A stretch of DNA of 64,000 nt from JASLBX01 sp036373915 (GTDB lineage Bacteria > Actinomycetota > Actinomycetes > Jiangellales > Jiangellaceae), in NCBI GenBank assembly GCA_036373915.1, contig DASUUU010000157.1:1-64000 (forward strand), given 5' to 3'. The notes below the pieces were generated by a model. That model made no database searches, was not told where the DNA came from, and saw only the letters and a list, made by a program, of their open reading frames with translations. Of this stretch, positions 25,939 to 34,644 are shown in pieces. Every line of letters begins with the position of its first letter. The first letter of the stretch is position 1. Both the position numbers and the translations under genes were made by a program.

Positions 25939-26193
25939 TCAGGCCTCGATGACCAGTCCCGTGCCGGCGGCGGGAAGGAGTGGGCCCACTCGTTCGCCAG
26001 CCGCCAGGAGGGTGACGCCGAGCAACTCGCCGACCAGCTCCTCGGCGAAGTGGGCGCGGCCGTCGTGCCCGACCGTCCGGGTGACGTCTCGCCGGCCGCC
26101 ACCCGCCAGTTCGAATCGGGCGGTGACGGGCTCGCCGTAGACCTCGTTGCCGCTCCCGTCGACGACGCTCACCGCGAACATCGTCCTTGTCAT
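25939..26193 (-). CDS. Small beta-rich hypothetical protein upstream of DUF3237 gene
   Basis: The 84-residue product MTRTMFAVSVVDGSGNEVYG onward alternates strand-like segments (VTARFELAGGG, GRAHFAEELVGELLGVTLL) and ends VGPLLPAAGTGLVIEA. It could be a small Ig-like or carboxypeptidase-regulatory-like fold; I do not recognise it. The ATG at 26193 was chosen because longer frames up to 26472 would run through the promoter region of the divergent TetR gene. Confidence 0.6.
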   Translation of the reverse strand: MTRTMFAVSVVDGSGNEVYGEPVTARFELAGGGRRDVTRTVGHDGRAHFAEELVGELLGVTLLAAGERVGPLLPAAGTGLVIEA

Positions 26194-26336
26194 GTCGGAC
26201 CTGCTTCCTTCTCGACTTTTCGTCGCACGCCTGTGTGCGATGAAAAATCTATGGGACGACACCCGGTTGCGCAAGTTCATGCTACAGGGTCGTTCAGTGA
26301 AATGAGTCACAGTGCAGTTGAGAGGAGTACGTGGCG

Positions 26337-26354
26337 AACGTTCGACCGAACGCT
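26337..26354. promoter_or_regulatory. TetR operator-like inverted repeat
   Basis: AACGTTCG-AC-CGAACGCT is an 18-bp inverted repeat with one mismatch pair. It lies just upstream of the -10-like TACGAT (26359-26364) of the TetR gene, whose predicted transcript starts at the ATG (26371). Control of the divergent DUF3237 operon from the same site is likely. Confidence 0.65.
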
Positions 26355-26370
26355 CCTGTACGATCAATGC

Positions 26371-26976
26371 ATGCCAAACTCGACGACAGGCCGGGCGTAC
26401 CACATGCGCAAGCGGCGCGAGGATGTAGAGCAGACCCGACAGCGCATCGTGGAGGCCGCGGTAGAACTGCACGGCACTGTCGGACCGGTCAACACGACCT
26501 TCTCAGCAGTAGCCGAGCGGGCAGGCGTACAGCGCTCCACGGTCTACCGCCACTTCTCCGACGAGGCCGCCCTCTTCGGTGCCTGCACGAGCCACTGGCT
26601 GGCCGGGCATCCCTGGCCTCAGCCGGAAGACTGGCGGCGCGAGACCGATCCCGTCGCCCGCCTCCGGCGCGCCCTGACCGAGTTGTACGGCTACTACGCC
26701 GCCAATACACAGATGCTGTCCAACTCGTTCCGCGACATCGACGTCATGCCCGCCTTCGTCGGCGAGTTCATCCGTGCGCAGTTGCAGAACATGCACACGA
26801 CCCTGGTCGAGGCCTGGCCGGAAGACTCCCGCGACCTGGCCGTGGCCATCGCCCACGCGATCGACTTCCGATCCTGGCAGTCGCTGTCGTCCCAATCGCT
26901 CCCGCCGGAACGCGCTGCACAGCTCATGACCGAGATGGTGGCCGGAAGCGTCCGCGCACGGACGTCACGGACGTAA
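26371..26976 (+). CDS. TetR family transcriptional regulator
   Basis: The 201-residue product carries the TetR HTH (REDVEQTRQRIVEAAVELHGT and FSAVAERAGVQRSTVYRHFSDEAALFGAC) and a variable C-terminal ligand domain. ATG 26371 is placed 7 bases after TACGAT, a leaderless arrangement; an in-frame ATG at 26404 is an alternative. It is divergent from the DUF3237 operon. Confidence 0.85.
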   Translation: MPNSTTGRAYHMRKRREDVEQTRQRIVEAAVELHGTVGPVNTTFSAVAERAGVQRSTVYRHFSDEAALFGACTSHWLAGHPWPQPEDWRRETDPVARLRRALTELYGYYAANTQMLSNSFRDIDVMPAFVGEFIRAQLQNMHTTLVEAWPEDSRDLAVAIAHAIDFRSWQSLSSQSLPPERAAQLMTEMVAGSVRARTSRT

Positions 26977-26986
26977 GTCAGAAGCG

Positions 26987-27616
26987 TCACGCGCACAACT
27001 GCGCGCGCAGGGTGTCGAACGTCCACCGCTCCCATTCCTCGGGAGACCAGCCGCGGACGTCAACGAGCAGCAGGAATAGCTCCGTGCTCAACAGAGCGAA
27101 CAGGATGTCCGCAACCCGTTCGGCCGTCACGCCGGGGGCGATGCCTAGTTTGGTGACCAGGACCTCCGCCGCGGCTTCGTGCACCTCGTACCGGGGACGT
27201 TCTCCCTCAGGCCAGAGTGCCGCCACGTCGGCGTCCGTGGCCGCCGCGGTGTCGACCATCCTGACCAGCGGCGCGACCCGCTCGAGGATAGCCCGGGCGC
27301 CCCGGACATGCGCCCGCAACTGGGCGTCCGCGGACTCAGCGGCGACGACCTCGCGGAACCACGGCTGCTCCGTCGTCGCGATCGGCTCGTCGTCGCCGGC
27401 GATGGTGATGTCCACCAGCTCTTTGAGCAGCGTCCGTTTGTTGCCGAAGACGAAGTAGATCGTCTGGACGGCGACACCCGCTCGGTCGGCGACGTCCTGC
27501 AACGGCGTCGCTCCGTAGCCGCGCTCGATGAACAGGTCGCGGGCAGCGTCGATGATGCGCCGGCGCGTCTCACTCGCCTTCTCGGCCCGTTTATTCACTC
27601 GCTTGACATCGGCCAC
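26987..27616 (-). CDS. TetR family repressor of the adjacent ABC exporter
   Basis: The 209-residue product begins VADVKRVNKRAEKASETRRRI and has the HTH ATPLQDVADRAGVAVQTIYFVFGNKRTLL. The C-terminal ligand pocket is helical. The GTG at 27616 lies 7 bases after a TACAGT box on the minus strand, so it is probably leaderless. The gene is divergent from a DrrAB-type exporter across an operator of 35 bp, which implies drug- or metabolite-triggered derepression of the exporter. Confidence 0.88.
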   Translation of the reverse strand: MADVKRVNKRAEKASETRRRIIDAARDLFIERGYGATPLQDVADRAGVAVQTIYFVFGNKRTLLKELVDITIAGDDEPIATTEQPWFREVVAAESADAQLRAHVRGARAILERVAPLVRMVDTAAATDADVAALWPEGERPRYEVHEAAAEVLVTKLGIAPGVTAERVADILFALLSTELFLLLVDVRGWSPEEWERWTFDTLRAQLCA

Positions 27617-27629
27617 ACCCGTACTGTAT

Positions 27630-27664
27630 CTCTAGAGTTCGTCACTAGAGTACGACTCTAGAGA
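27630..27664. promoter_or_regulatory. TetR operator between regulator and ABC exporter
   Basis: CTCTAGAGT...ACTCTAGAG arms flank a third ACTAGAGT half-site within 35 bp. The repeats cover the space between the TetR gene (27616) and the exporter start (27679), next to the regulator's -10 box. Three half-sites suggest two dimers or a spacer variant. Confidence 0.78.
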
Positions 27665-27678
27665 GAGGTTACAGTGCA

Positions 27679-28644
27679 ATGCAGTTTGCAGTTGAGGCCG
27701 CGGGCCTGGTCAAGGCGTTCGGCGAGACGCGGGCCGTCGACGGGGTTGATCTGACCGTTCCTGCCGGCCGCGTCTTCGGCTTGCTCGGTCCGAACGGCGC
27801 CGGCAAGACCACCGCGCTCCGAATGCTCGCCACCCTCCTTGCGCCGGACGGCGGGACCGCGCGGGTGTTCGGGCACGACGTCGTCACCGAGGCGGATGCC
27901 GTCCGGTCCCGGATCAGCCTGACGGGGCAGTTCGCCTCGATCGACGAGGATCTGACCGGTGGCGAGAACCTGGCCATCCTCGCCCGCCTCTTCGGGTATT
28001 CGCGGTCCGCCGCCAGAGCGCGGGCAGACGAGTTGCTTACGGCGTTCGATCTTGCGGACGCGGCCGGCCGCACCGTGAAGACCTACTCCGGAGGCATGCG
28101 CCGCCGGCTGGACATCGCGGCCAGCATCGTCGTCACGCCCGAGTTGCTCTTCCTGGACGAGCCGACGACGGGGCTGGACCCGCGCAGCCGCAACCAGGTC
28201 TGGGACATCGTCCGGACCCTCGTGGCCGAAGGCACCACCGTGCTGCTGACGACCCAGTACCTGGACGAGGCCGACCAACTCGCCGACCGGATCGCCGTCA
28301 TCGACCACGGCCGGGTCATCGCGGACGGCACGCCGAGCGAGCTCAAGGCTTCGACGGGTTCCGGGACCCTGCACATCCGGCTGCTCGATCCGGCCCGCCG
28401 GGCGGACGCGCAGCAGGTCGTGGCCGGCGCCCTCACGACCGCCGTCCGTCTCGAGTCCGACGAGGCCGTCCTGACCGCTCGGGCCGACGACCCCTCCCGG
28501 GCGTCGGTCGCACTGGCCGAACTGGCTCGGGCCGGCATCGACGTCCACTCGTTCGCGCTCGGCCAACCCAGCCTCGACGAGGTGTTCCTCGCCCTCACCG
28601 GCCATCGCGCCGTGACCGATTCAATCCAGAAGGACGCAGCATGA
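27679..28644 (+). CDS. ABC transporter ATP-binding protein, DrrA type
   Basis: The 321-residue product has Walker A GPNGAGKTT, the DrrA-family CALP region after it, the signature YSGGMRRRLDIAASI, Walker B LLFLDEPTTGLDPRSRNQVW and a switch His region (LLTTQYLDEADQLADRIAVI). A C-terminal regulatory domain of about 90 residues follows. It pairs with the permease at 28641 (4-base overlap) to export hydrophobic drugs or lipids. It is controlled by the divergent TetR. Confidence 0.93.
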   Translation: MQFAVEAAGLVKAFGETRAVDGVDLTVPAGRVFGLLGPNGAGKTTALRMLATLLAPDGGTARVFGHDVVTEADAVRSRISLTGQFASIDEDLTGGENLAILARLFGYSRSAARARADELLTAFDLADAAGRTVKTYSGGMRRRLDIAASIVVTPELLFLDEPTTGLDPRSRNQVWDIVRTLVAEGTTVLLTTQYLDEADQLADRIAVIDHGRVIADGTPSELKASTGSGTLHIRLLDPARRADAQQVVAGALTTAVRLESDEAVLTARADDPSRASVALAELARAGIDVHSFALGQPSLDEVFLALTGHRAVTDSIQKDAA

Positions 28645-29486
28645 CGAGCACACCACTGACCCATCCCGACCCCGCCCTGACCGGCCCGGCGTTGCGCGAC
28701 ACCATCGAACGTCGGCCCCGGCCGCCGCGAGCCACAGCAGCGTCCGCGTCGCTGACGTTCGCTACCCGGGCGCTGTTGAGGATCAAGCACGTGCCTGAGC
28801 AGATGGCCGATGCGATCATGATCCCGATCCTGTTCACGGTGATGTTCACCTACCTGTTCGGGGGCGCGCTGGCTGGCTCCACCAGCGACTACCTGCAGTT
28901 CCTGTTGCCCGGAACCATGGTGTTCGCCGTACTGCTCATCACCGTGTACGCCGGAGTCAACCTCAACACGGACATCACCAAGGGCGTCCTCGATCGTTTC
29001 CGGTCGATGCCGATCTGGCGGCCGGCTCTTATCGTGGGAGGTCTGGTCAGCGACGCCGGACGCAACCTGTTGGCGGCCGGGCTGGTCGTGGGTCTGGGCC
29101 TGGCGATGGGCTTTCGGCCGGACGCCGGGGTGACAGGGGTGCTTGCCGCAATCGGGTTGCTGCTGGTGTTCGCCTTCGGAGTGTCCTGGATCTGGGCCAC
29201 CCTCGGCCTAGTGCTGCGGACGCCGACGTCGGTGACGATGGTGAGCTTCCTCGTCCAGTTCCCCCTCACGTTCGCGAGCAACGTGTTCGTGGACCCCGCG
29301 ACAATGCCCGGTTGGCTGCGGACGTTCGTCGAGGCCAACCCGGTCAGTCTGCTCGTCGACACCGTCCGCGGGCTGATGCACGGCACCGCGACATCGACCC
29401 AGGTCGGCGGCGTGTTGTTAGCCTCGGCCGCGATCGTCGCCGTCTTCGGGCCGCTGACGATGCGTCTCTACCGGACACGAACGTGA
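28641..29486 (+). CDS. ABC-2 type permease, DrrB type
   Basis: The 281-residue membrane protein has a cytosolic start and six hydrophobic segments, with the ABC-2 signature region GVLDRFRSMPIWRPALIVGGL and a loop TFASNVFVDPATMPGWLR before the last helices. It forms the membrane part of the DrrA-type exporter. It overlaps the ATPase gene by 4 bases and the trmO gene by 4 bases. Confidence 0.92.
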   Translation: MTSTPLTHPDPALTGPALRDTIERRPRPPRATAASASLTFATRALLRIKHVPEQMADAIMIPILFTVMFTYLFGGALAGSTSDYLQFLLPGTMVFAVLLITVYAGVNLNTDITKGVLDRFRSMPIWRPALIVGGLVSDAGRNLLAAGLVVGLGLAMGFRPDAGVTGVLAAIGLLLVFAFGVSWIWATLGLVLRTPTSVTMVSFLVQFPLTFASNVFVDPATMPGWLRTFVEANPVSLLVDTVRGLMHGTATSTQVGGVLLASAAIVAVFGPLTMRLYRTRT

Positions 29487-29959
29487 GCGGGGATGTTGTG
29501 GAGCACGTCATACGGCCGGTCGGAGTCGTCCGAAATGGGCGCACCGACATCGCGATGACCGACAACTGGGGCGAGGTGACCAGCACGATCGTCGTCGGCG
29601 AGCGGTTCGGGGATGACTGCCTGCTCGGCTTGGACGAGTTCTCCCACGTCGACGTGCTGTTCCTGTTCGATCAGACGACCGATCGGCCGGACTACTCGCC
29701 GCGGCGGCCGCGGGGGCGAGCAGACCTGCCCAAGGTGGGCCTGTTCGCCGACCGTGGCCCCCGCCGGCCGAATCTGATCGGCGTGACGACGTGCCGGATC
29801 GCGTCCGTCGACGGGCGCTCGCTGGAGGTTGTCGGACTGGATGCAGTCGACGGGACGCCCGTCGTAGATCTCAAGCCGACCATGCTCGAGTTCCTGCCGG
29901 CAGACGTCCGGCAGCCGGAATGGGTCAGCCGGCTGATGGCTGACTACTTCCGGCCATGA
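29483..29959 (+). CDS. trmO: tRNA m6t6A37 methyltransferase TrmO (TsaA/YaeB family)
   Basis: The 158-residue product shows the TsaA fold: IRPVGVVRNGR, SHVDVLFLFDQ, and the signature FADRGPRRPNLIGVTTCRI, then LDAVDGTPVVDLKP. Family members N6-methylate t6A37 in ACY-decoding tRNAThr using SAM. The GTG at 29483 overlaps the permease stop (GTGA); a second GTG at 29498 is possible. This short actinobacterial form lacks the C-terminal extension of E. coli TrmO. Placement with a drug exporter looks accidental. Confidence 0.85.
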   Translation: MSGDVVEHVIRPVGVVRNGRTDIAMTDNWGEVTSTIVVGERFGDDCLLGLDEFSHVDVLFLFDQTTDRPDYSPRRPRGRADLPKVGLFADRGPRRPNLIGVTTCRIASVDGRSLEVVGLDAVDGTPVVDLKPTMLEFLPADVRQPEWVSRLMADYFRP

Positions 29960-31059
29960 GCTCGTCGTCCGCCCAACGGAGGCCGTCCATATCGTGCTGC
30001 CACCCCGCCGGCAGCACGAGCCCGGGCGCCTGCGGCAGCGGCCAGTCCTGACGCTCGGGTTCTACGGGACCCTTACCCGGCACGTCCTTCCACCACTTCA
30101 CCGGTTCCGGCCTGGGCGGATGGTCGCTGAACATGGCACGCGCCTTGACCACCAGCGGCTCGCGGTTCGGGTGGGCGTCGGGCCATCCGTACCGGAGCAG
30201 GTCGAGCCCGAGCCGGCGCAACTGGAACTCCCGCTCCGGCTGGGCTCGGACGATCTGCGACGCATCATCGCGATTGTCATACTTCACGGCGCCGTCGCCT
30301 TCGTAACCCCACCAGTGCCACGGCAACAGGCCGTCCAACCTCCATTCCGGACGATCACGGCCGACCCAGGCATTGGTGACCGGCATCGGCAGGTCGTACT
30401 CGATGAAGGCGAACCGGCCCAAGGTCTCCAGTGGGCTCTCAATCGTCGGCTCGGCGCGCCTTGCCACCCACGCTGCCCTGTTGATGCCCGGCCAACGCTG
30501 CATGTGCGGCAGTACGCCGGCCAGGTCGAGCCCCCGACGAGCCGCTTCGTCGGCCACGACGAGTGAATCGGGCAACCGGGCCGTCCGCGCCAGATCGACG
30601 ACAGCCCACTCATCACTGGTCACCAGCAGGCCGTCCGAGGTGCCAGCGGTGTTCCGGCGGGAGATTGGCTACGACTACTCGGCCACCCGTTCCGGTGAAT
30701 TGCTTGCGTGACCCGTCCTTCGGTCGTACGACCGTCGCCAGCCTCGGCGGAGGGCCGAGGGTCGGGAAATCGCGTACGGCTGCGCAGCCCCATCCGGTCA
30801 GGAAGGAGCCTGGGCCGCACAGGAGCGCAAAGGCCCGCGCCTCCGACATGAAGCGCTGCCACTCGTCAAGCTCGCCGAACGCCTTGGCGTCCACGTATGC
30901 ACCGTGAGTGAGCCGCCGGAGCTTGCCGGCCGCTGTGAGCCGCCGGAGTCGGGCCTCGGAGAGACCCGCCTGCTTCGCGTCGGCGGCGAGCAGGACTCCG
31001 CGATTCCGGCGAAGCAGTTCACGTACGTCCCGCGGGAGGTCATCGGCTGGATTGGGCAT
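29925..31059 (-). pseudogene. AbiEi-like / DUF4095-type antitoxin-domain regulator with one-base frameshift
   Basis: The N-terminal frame (ATG 31059, MPNPADDLPRDVRELLRRNRG, then AKQAGLSEARLRRLTAAGKLRRLTHGAYV) is the winged-helix of AbiEi-type proteins. The C-terminal half (VTSDEWAVVDLARTARLPDSL, then LGRFAFIEYDLPMPVTNAWV) is in another frame. The join is at about 30635-30645, where one extra C in CACCTCGG shifts the frame; the total length of 1135 is 3n+1. Such single genes without an AbiEii toxin are common in actinobacteria. The 3' end overlaps trmO by 35 bases, convergent. Confidence 0.75.
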
Positions 31060-31250
31060 GGTGATCAGGGTGCCGCGATCGAGGCGTCGACCGTCCCGCC
31101 GAAGCCGGACTGTGGATATCCAGGTGGCGGCCGGCCAGGGTGTGGACAGCCACCCGCGCCCCGACCCTCCCGACATACCTGTCCACGCTCGTCACCCCCG
31201 TGGCCCGACGCCACACCAGCCCAAGATCGCCTGCTGCCCGCCCCGACCAG
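31060..31250. other. Intergenic between divergent genes, left part
   Basis: This region upstream of the AbiEi-like gene holds a GTGGACAG/CTGTCCAC pair (around 31140 and 31181) and a TGGATATCCA palindrome near 31112. No family-like protein is encoded. These may be sites of the AbiEi-like regulator. Confidence 0.35.
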
Positions 31251-31347
31251 GCCAGGAAAACCGCTCCTCGCTGATCAAACCGTCGGCAGACCCGTGGTAA
31301 TCGCGTGATCGCCGACGGTTTGATCAGCGAGGAGCGGTTTTCGTGGC
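31251..31347. repeat. Very long near-perfect inverted repeat (37-bp arms)
   Basis: 31251-31287 and 31311-31347 are inverted copies with a single mismatch; the inner 31 bp (AAAACCGCTCC... to GTCGGC) are perfect. The loop is 23 bases. It lies between divergent genes (minus AbiEi-like gene starts at 31059, plus ferritin-like gene at 31544), so it is not a terminator for either; a mobile MITE-like element or a protein-binding or processed hairpin is more likely. Confidence 0.85.
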
Positions 31348-31543
31348 GTGATCGTCCCGCTTCCCGAGAGCATTCGCCCGAAATTCCTGAGATGTGCCGC
31401 CCGGCGGAAGAGGCCGACGAGCCGATCCACCCACCAGCGAGCGGCGCCACCCCCAGACCATGGCGGAGGGCGCATTGGCGGGGAGTCGCGGCGGCGACAT
31501 AGCCTGACACCGACACCGGGCACGACACCGAGCGAGGCTGCGC

Positions 31544-32335
31544 ATGGCGTTCGACATCAGGGAACACACTGATCGAGCGTCCGCGATAACTCCTGACGAC
31601 GTCGACCTCGCCGCGTTTCGCGACCGACCACTTGGCTCGCACACGATTCGCTGGCTTCAGTACCTGCGCAACGTCGAGCGGTACACGATCAGGCACCTGC
31701 GCGATCTGCTCGTGACGCCGTCCCACACCGAGCCCGTGGTCACAGAGTTCCTGACCGGGTGGGCATACCAGGAGTTCTGGCTCGGCGAGACACTCGATGC
31801 GATCATCGCCCAGCACGAGCCGCGCCACGTGAGCGCGCCGGGCTCGAGCACCGTGCAGCGTGCCGTCCAGGAGATTCGCGACCGGATCGGACCGGTGCGC
31901 CAGTCATTGCTGGCCAACCTGATCGGCGAAGACTTCGTGGCCATCCACATGGCTTGGGCGTACGTCGACGCGGGCGTGATGAGCGCCGCATACCGAAGCG
32001 CAGCGGGCAACGGCGATCACCGGCAACTTGCCGAGATCGCGCGACGGGCCGCCGGCCTGAAGGAGTCGCACCGCGACTTCTACGCCGGCCAGGCCGTCGC
32101 GAGGCTCGGCAGATCGGCGCGGGCCAGGACGCTCGCCCGGCGAACTCTGACCTATCTGTGGCGGCCGCCCGGTGCGGCGCTTCACCAGCGGAAAGAGACC
32201 AAGTTCGTCCTGAACCACCTGTTCGACGCCGTCGAGGCTCGGTCCCTTGACGAGACACTCGACACCTTGCCGGGCCTGGAGGGGCTCCGGATAGTGTCAT
32301 CGGCCATGGCGACCTTCGGGGTGATCCGCTCATGA
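31544..32335 (+). CDS. Ferritin-like helical-bundle protein, first gene of lipid operon
   Basis: The 263-residue all-helical product has acidic and His residues at ferritin-like ligand spacing: Glu in LRNVERYTIRHL, Glu pairs in GWAYQEFWLGETLDAII, and LKESHRDFYAGQ. The usual ExxH in helix two reads EFWL, so iron binding is uncertain. The pattern suggests a di-iron oxygenase/desaturase relative. It overlaps the acyl reductase gene by 4 bases (ATGA), so it belongs to that operon. A di-iron protein next to an acyl reductase recalls, without proving, aldehyde-oxygenating hydrocarbon pathways. Confidence 0.65.
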   Translation: MAFDIREHTDRASAITPDDVDLAAFRDRPLGSHTIRWLQYLRNVERYTIRHLRDLLVTPSHTEPVVTEFLTGWAYQEFWLGETLDAIIAQHEPRHVSAPGSSTVQRAVQEIRDRIGPVRQSLLANLIGEDFVAIHMAWAYVDAGVMSAAYRSAAGNGDHRQLAEIARRAAGLKESHRDFYAGQAVARLGRSARARTLARRTLTYLWRPPGAALHQRKETKFVLNHLFDAVEARSLDETLDTLPGLEGLRIVSSAMATFGVIRS

Positions 32336-34644
32336 GCGACCATCTGGACGGCAAGCACGTTCTGCTCACCGGGGTCACCGGGTTTCTCGGCCAGGCCACA
32401 CTGGAGAAGCTGCTGTCGACCTACCCGACGACGCGAATCTCGGTGCTGATCCGACCGAAGGGCAGCCAGCCGGCGGCGAACCGCTTGCCCGGGCTGCTCC
32501 GAAAGGACGTGTTCAAGAACTGGCGCGAGCGGGTCGGAGACGAGGTCGCCGAGCAGACCGTCGCTGAGCGCGTCACCGTGGTCGAGGGCGACCTCGGGGT
32601 CGACCAGCCGCCGCGACTCCCCGACGATCTCGACGTGGTCGTGCACAGTGCCTCGATCGTGTCGTTCGATCCGCCGATCGACGAGGCGTTTCGTACCAAC
32701 GTCGTGGGGGTCACACGGCTTTACGACGCCATCAAGGCCTCCGGCGGTGATCCCCACGTTGTACACATCTCGACCGCTTACGTAGCCGGCGTCCGCAAGG
32801 GCGTCGTGCACGAGGCGCCGCTGGCGCATGACGTCGACTGGCGAGCCGAGGCCGCTGCGGCAGCCGCTGCCCGCGCCGAGGTCGAGACCCAGTCGCGCCG
32901 CCCCGAGATCCTCCGCAAGGCGATGGACGCGGCCCGTGCCGAACACGGCAAGGCCGGACCGCAGGCCGTCGTCCAGGCCGCCGAACCATCCCGGCGCGAG
33001 TGGGTCAACGACCGGCTGGTCGACTACGGCCGGGTTCGTGCGCAGAGCCTCGGCTGGCCCGACGTCTACACGTTGACCAAGGCGCTCGGCGAGCGGGCCG
33101 CAGAGGAGCTGTGGGGCGAGGCCGGGCATCGCCTGTCGATCCTGCGGCCGGCCATCGTCGAGAGCTCCCTGGCGCACCCCTTCCCGGGCTGGATCGACGG
33201 CTTCAAGATGGCCGACCCGCTGATCCTCGCGTACGGGCGCGGCATCCTGCCGGAGTTTCCCGGACTGCCGGACAGCGTGCTCGACTTGATCCCCGTCGAT
33301 CTTGTCGTCAACGCGACCCTGGCCGTCGCCGCCGACCCGCCCGAGCCCAGCAAGCCCCAGTACTTCCACGTCAGCTCCGGGGCCCGGAACCCGCTGCCGT
33401 TCCGGGCCATGTACGAGCACGTTCACGAGTACTTCCGGCGCCATCCCATGCCGGACTCCGAACGGGGACATATCCAGGTGCCGGCGTGGAGATTCCCCGG
33501 CAGCACTCAGGTGCTGCGGATGCTACGCACCGGCGAAAAGGCGGTCGAGTACGCAGAGAAGGTGCTGCTGCACATCCCGGCGAGCGACCGCACGCGCAAG
33601 CTGCAGAGCGACGTCTACCGCCGGCAGCAGGAACTCGAGGTCTTGCGCAAGTACGCCGATCTCTACCAGGCCTACACCCAGGCCGAGGTCATCTACGACG
33701 ACCGCCGCACGCTCGCCCTGCACCGCTCGCTGCCACCCGACCGGCAGGCCGAGCACGGGTTCGATTCGGCCGTCATCGACTGGAAGCACTACCTGCAGGA
33801 GGTGCACTACCCCAGCGTCACCGAACTCATGCGCTCGTTCTCCGGGCGGCCGCGGGCCAAGAGCAAGGCCGACCGGGCCTTGCCGCAGTCCACCGACGCC
33901 GCGGCGGTCTTCGACCTCGAGGGCACGGTCGTCGCGTCCAATACCGTCGAGCAGTACCTGTGGACCCGGCTGGCCAGCCTGCCCCGGTCGCAGTGGCCGC
34001 GCGAGCTCAGCGACCTGCTCCGTAACCTGCCCCGCTACCTGCGCGCCGAGCGCCGGGACAGGGGCGATTTCATCCGGACCTTCATGCGGCGCTACGAAGG
34101 AGTGGACGAAGCCGAACTGCGCCGCCTCGTGGAGGATTCCATCGGTGACGCCCTGTTGCAGCGAGCCATGCCCGAGGCGATCCGGCGGATCCGGGCCCAT
34201 CGGGCTGCCGGGCACCGGACCGTCCTGATCACCGGCACCATCGACACCCTTGTCGAGCCGTTCGCGCCGCTGTTCGACGAGGTGGTCGCCGGACGGATGC
34301 ACACCCGGGAAGGTGTGTGGACCGGCTACCTGGACCGCCCGCCGCTGGTTGACGAGGCCCGCGCGGCCTGGCTGAGGGGCTACGCCGAGACGGCCGGCGT
34401 CGACCTGGCCCAGTCGTACGCCTACGGCGACAGCCATTCCGACCGAGCCTGGCTCGAGTTGGTGGGTCACCCGCAGGCGGTCAACCCGGACGCCGCGCTG
34501 TACCGGCACGCCAAGCGCAAGCGCTGGCAGATCCACAGTTGGGGTACGCACACTCGCGGCCGGCTCGCCGCACTGTCCGGGGTCGTCACGACGCCCGCCG
34601 CCGGCCCTGGGGATACGCCGAGTCTGTTGGAGGTGCGCCGGTGA
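32332..34644 (+). CDS. Fatty acyl-CoA reductase fused to HAD-IB phosphatase-like domain
   Basis: The 770-residue protein starts with an NAD(P)-binding thioester-reductase / male-sterility domain: VLLTGVTGFLGQATLEKLL, VVHSASIVSFD, the catalytic Tyr-Lys as VYTLTKALGERAAEEL, SILRPAIVESS. A FAR C-terminal region follows (to about 500). Residues about 520-770 are a HAD-IB domain: VFDLEGTVVASN, VLITGTIDTLVEPF, YAYGDSHSDRAWL. The second nucleophile-motif Asp is Glu (DLEGT), so acid catalysis may be weakened. It probably reduces long-chain acyl-CoA to aldehyde or alcohol and acts on a phosphorylated lipid head. It is central to the five-gene operon. Confidence 0.9.
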   Translation: MSDHLDGKHVLLTGVTGFLGQATLEKLLSTYPTTRISVLIRPKGSQPAANRLPGLLRKDVFKNWRERVGDEVAEQTVAERVTVVEGDLGVDQPPRLPDDLDVVVHSASIVSFDPPIDEAFRTNVVGVTRLYDAIKASGGDPHVVHISTAYVAGVRKGVVHEAPLAHDVDWRAEAAAAAAARAEVETQSRRPEILRKAMDAARAEHGKAGPQAVVQAAEPSRREWVNDRLVDYGRVRAQSLGWPDVYTLTKALGERAAEELWGEAGHRLSILRPAIVESSLAHPFPGWIDGFKMADPLILAYGRGILPEFPGLPDSVLDLIPVDLVVNATLAVAADPPEPSKPQYFHVSSGARNPLPFRAMYEHVHEYFRRHPMPDSERGHIQVPAWRFPGSTQVLRMLRTGEKAVEYAEKVLLHIPASDRTRKLQSDVYRRQQELEVLRKYADLYQAYTQAEVIYDDRRTLALHRSLPPDRQAEHGFDSAVIDWKHYLQEVHYPSVTELMRSFSGRPRAKSKADRALPQSTDAAAVFDLEGTVVASNTVEQYLWTRLASLPRSQWPRELSDLLRNLPRYLRAERRDRGDFIRTFMRRYEGVDEAELRRLVEDSIGDALLQRAMPEAIRRIRAHRAAGHRTVLITGTIDTLVEPFAPLFDEVVAGRMHTREGVWTGYLDRPPLVDEARAAWLRGYAETAGVDLAQSYAYGDSHSDRAWLELVGHPQAVNPDAALYRHAKRKRWQIHSWGTHTRGRLAALSGVVTTPAAGPGDTPSLLEVRR

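Noticed and set aside
26100..26120. GTTCGAATC-like string suggesting a tRNA T-arm
   Set aside because: It lies inside a coding region of the small gene at 25939 and no acceptor or D-arm pairing is present.
32182..33471. 429-codon minus-strand frame opposite the acyl reductase
   Set aside because: It is an antisense frame of a well supported gene and has no domain.
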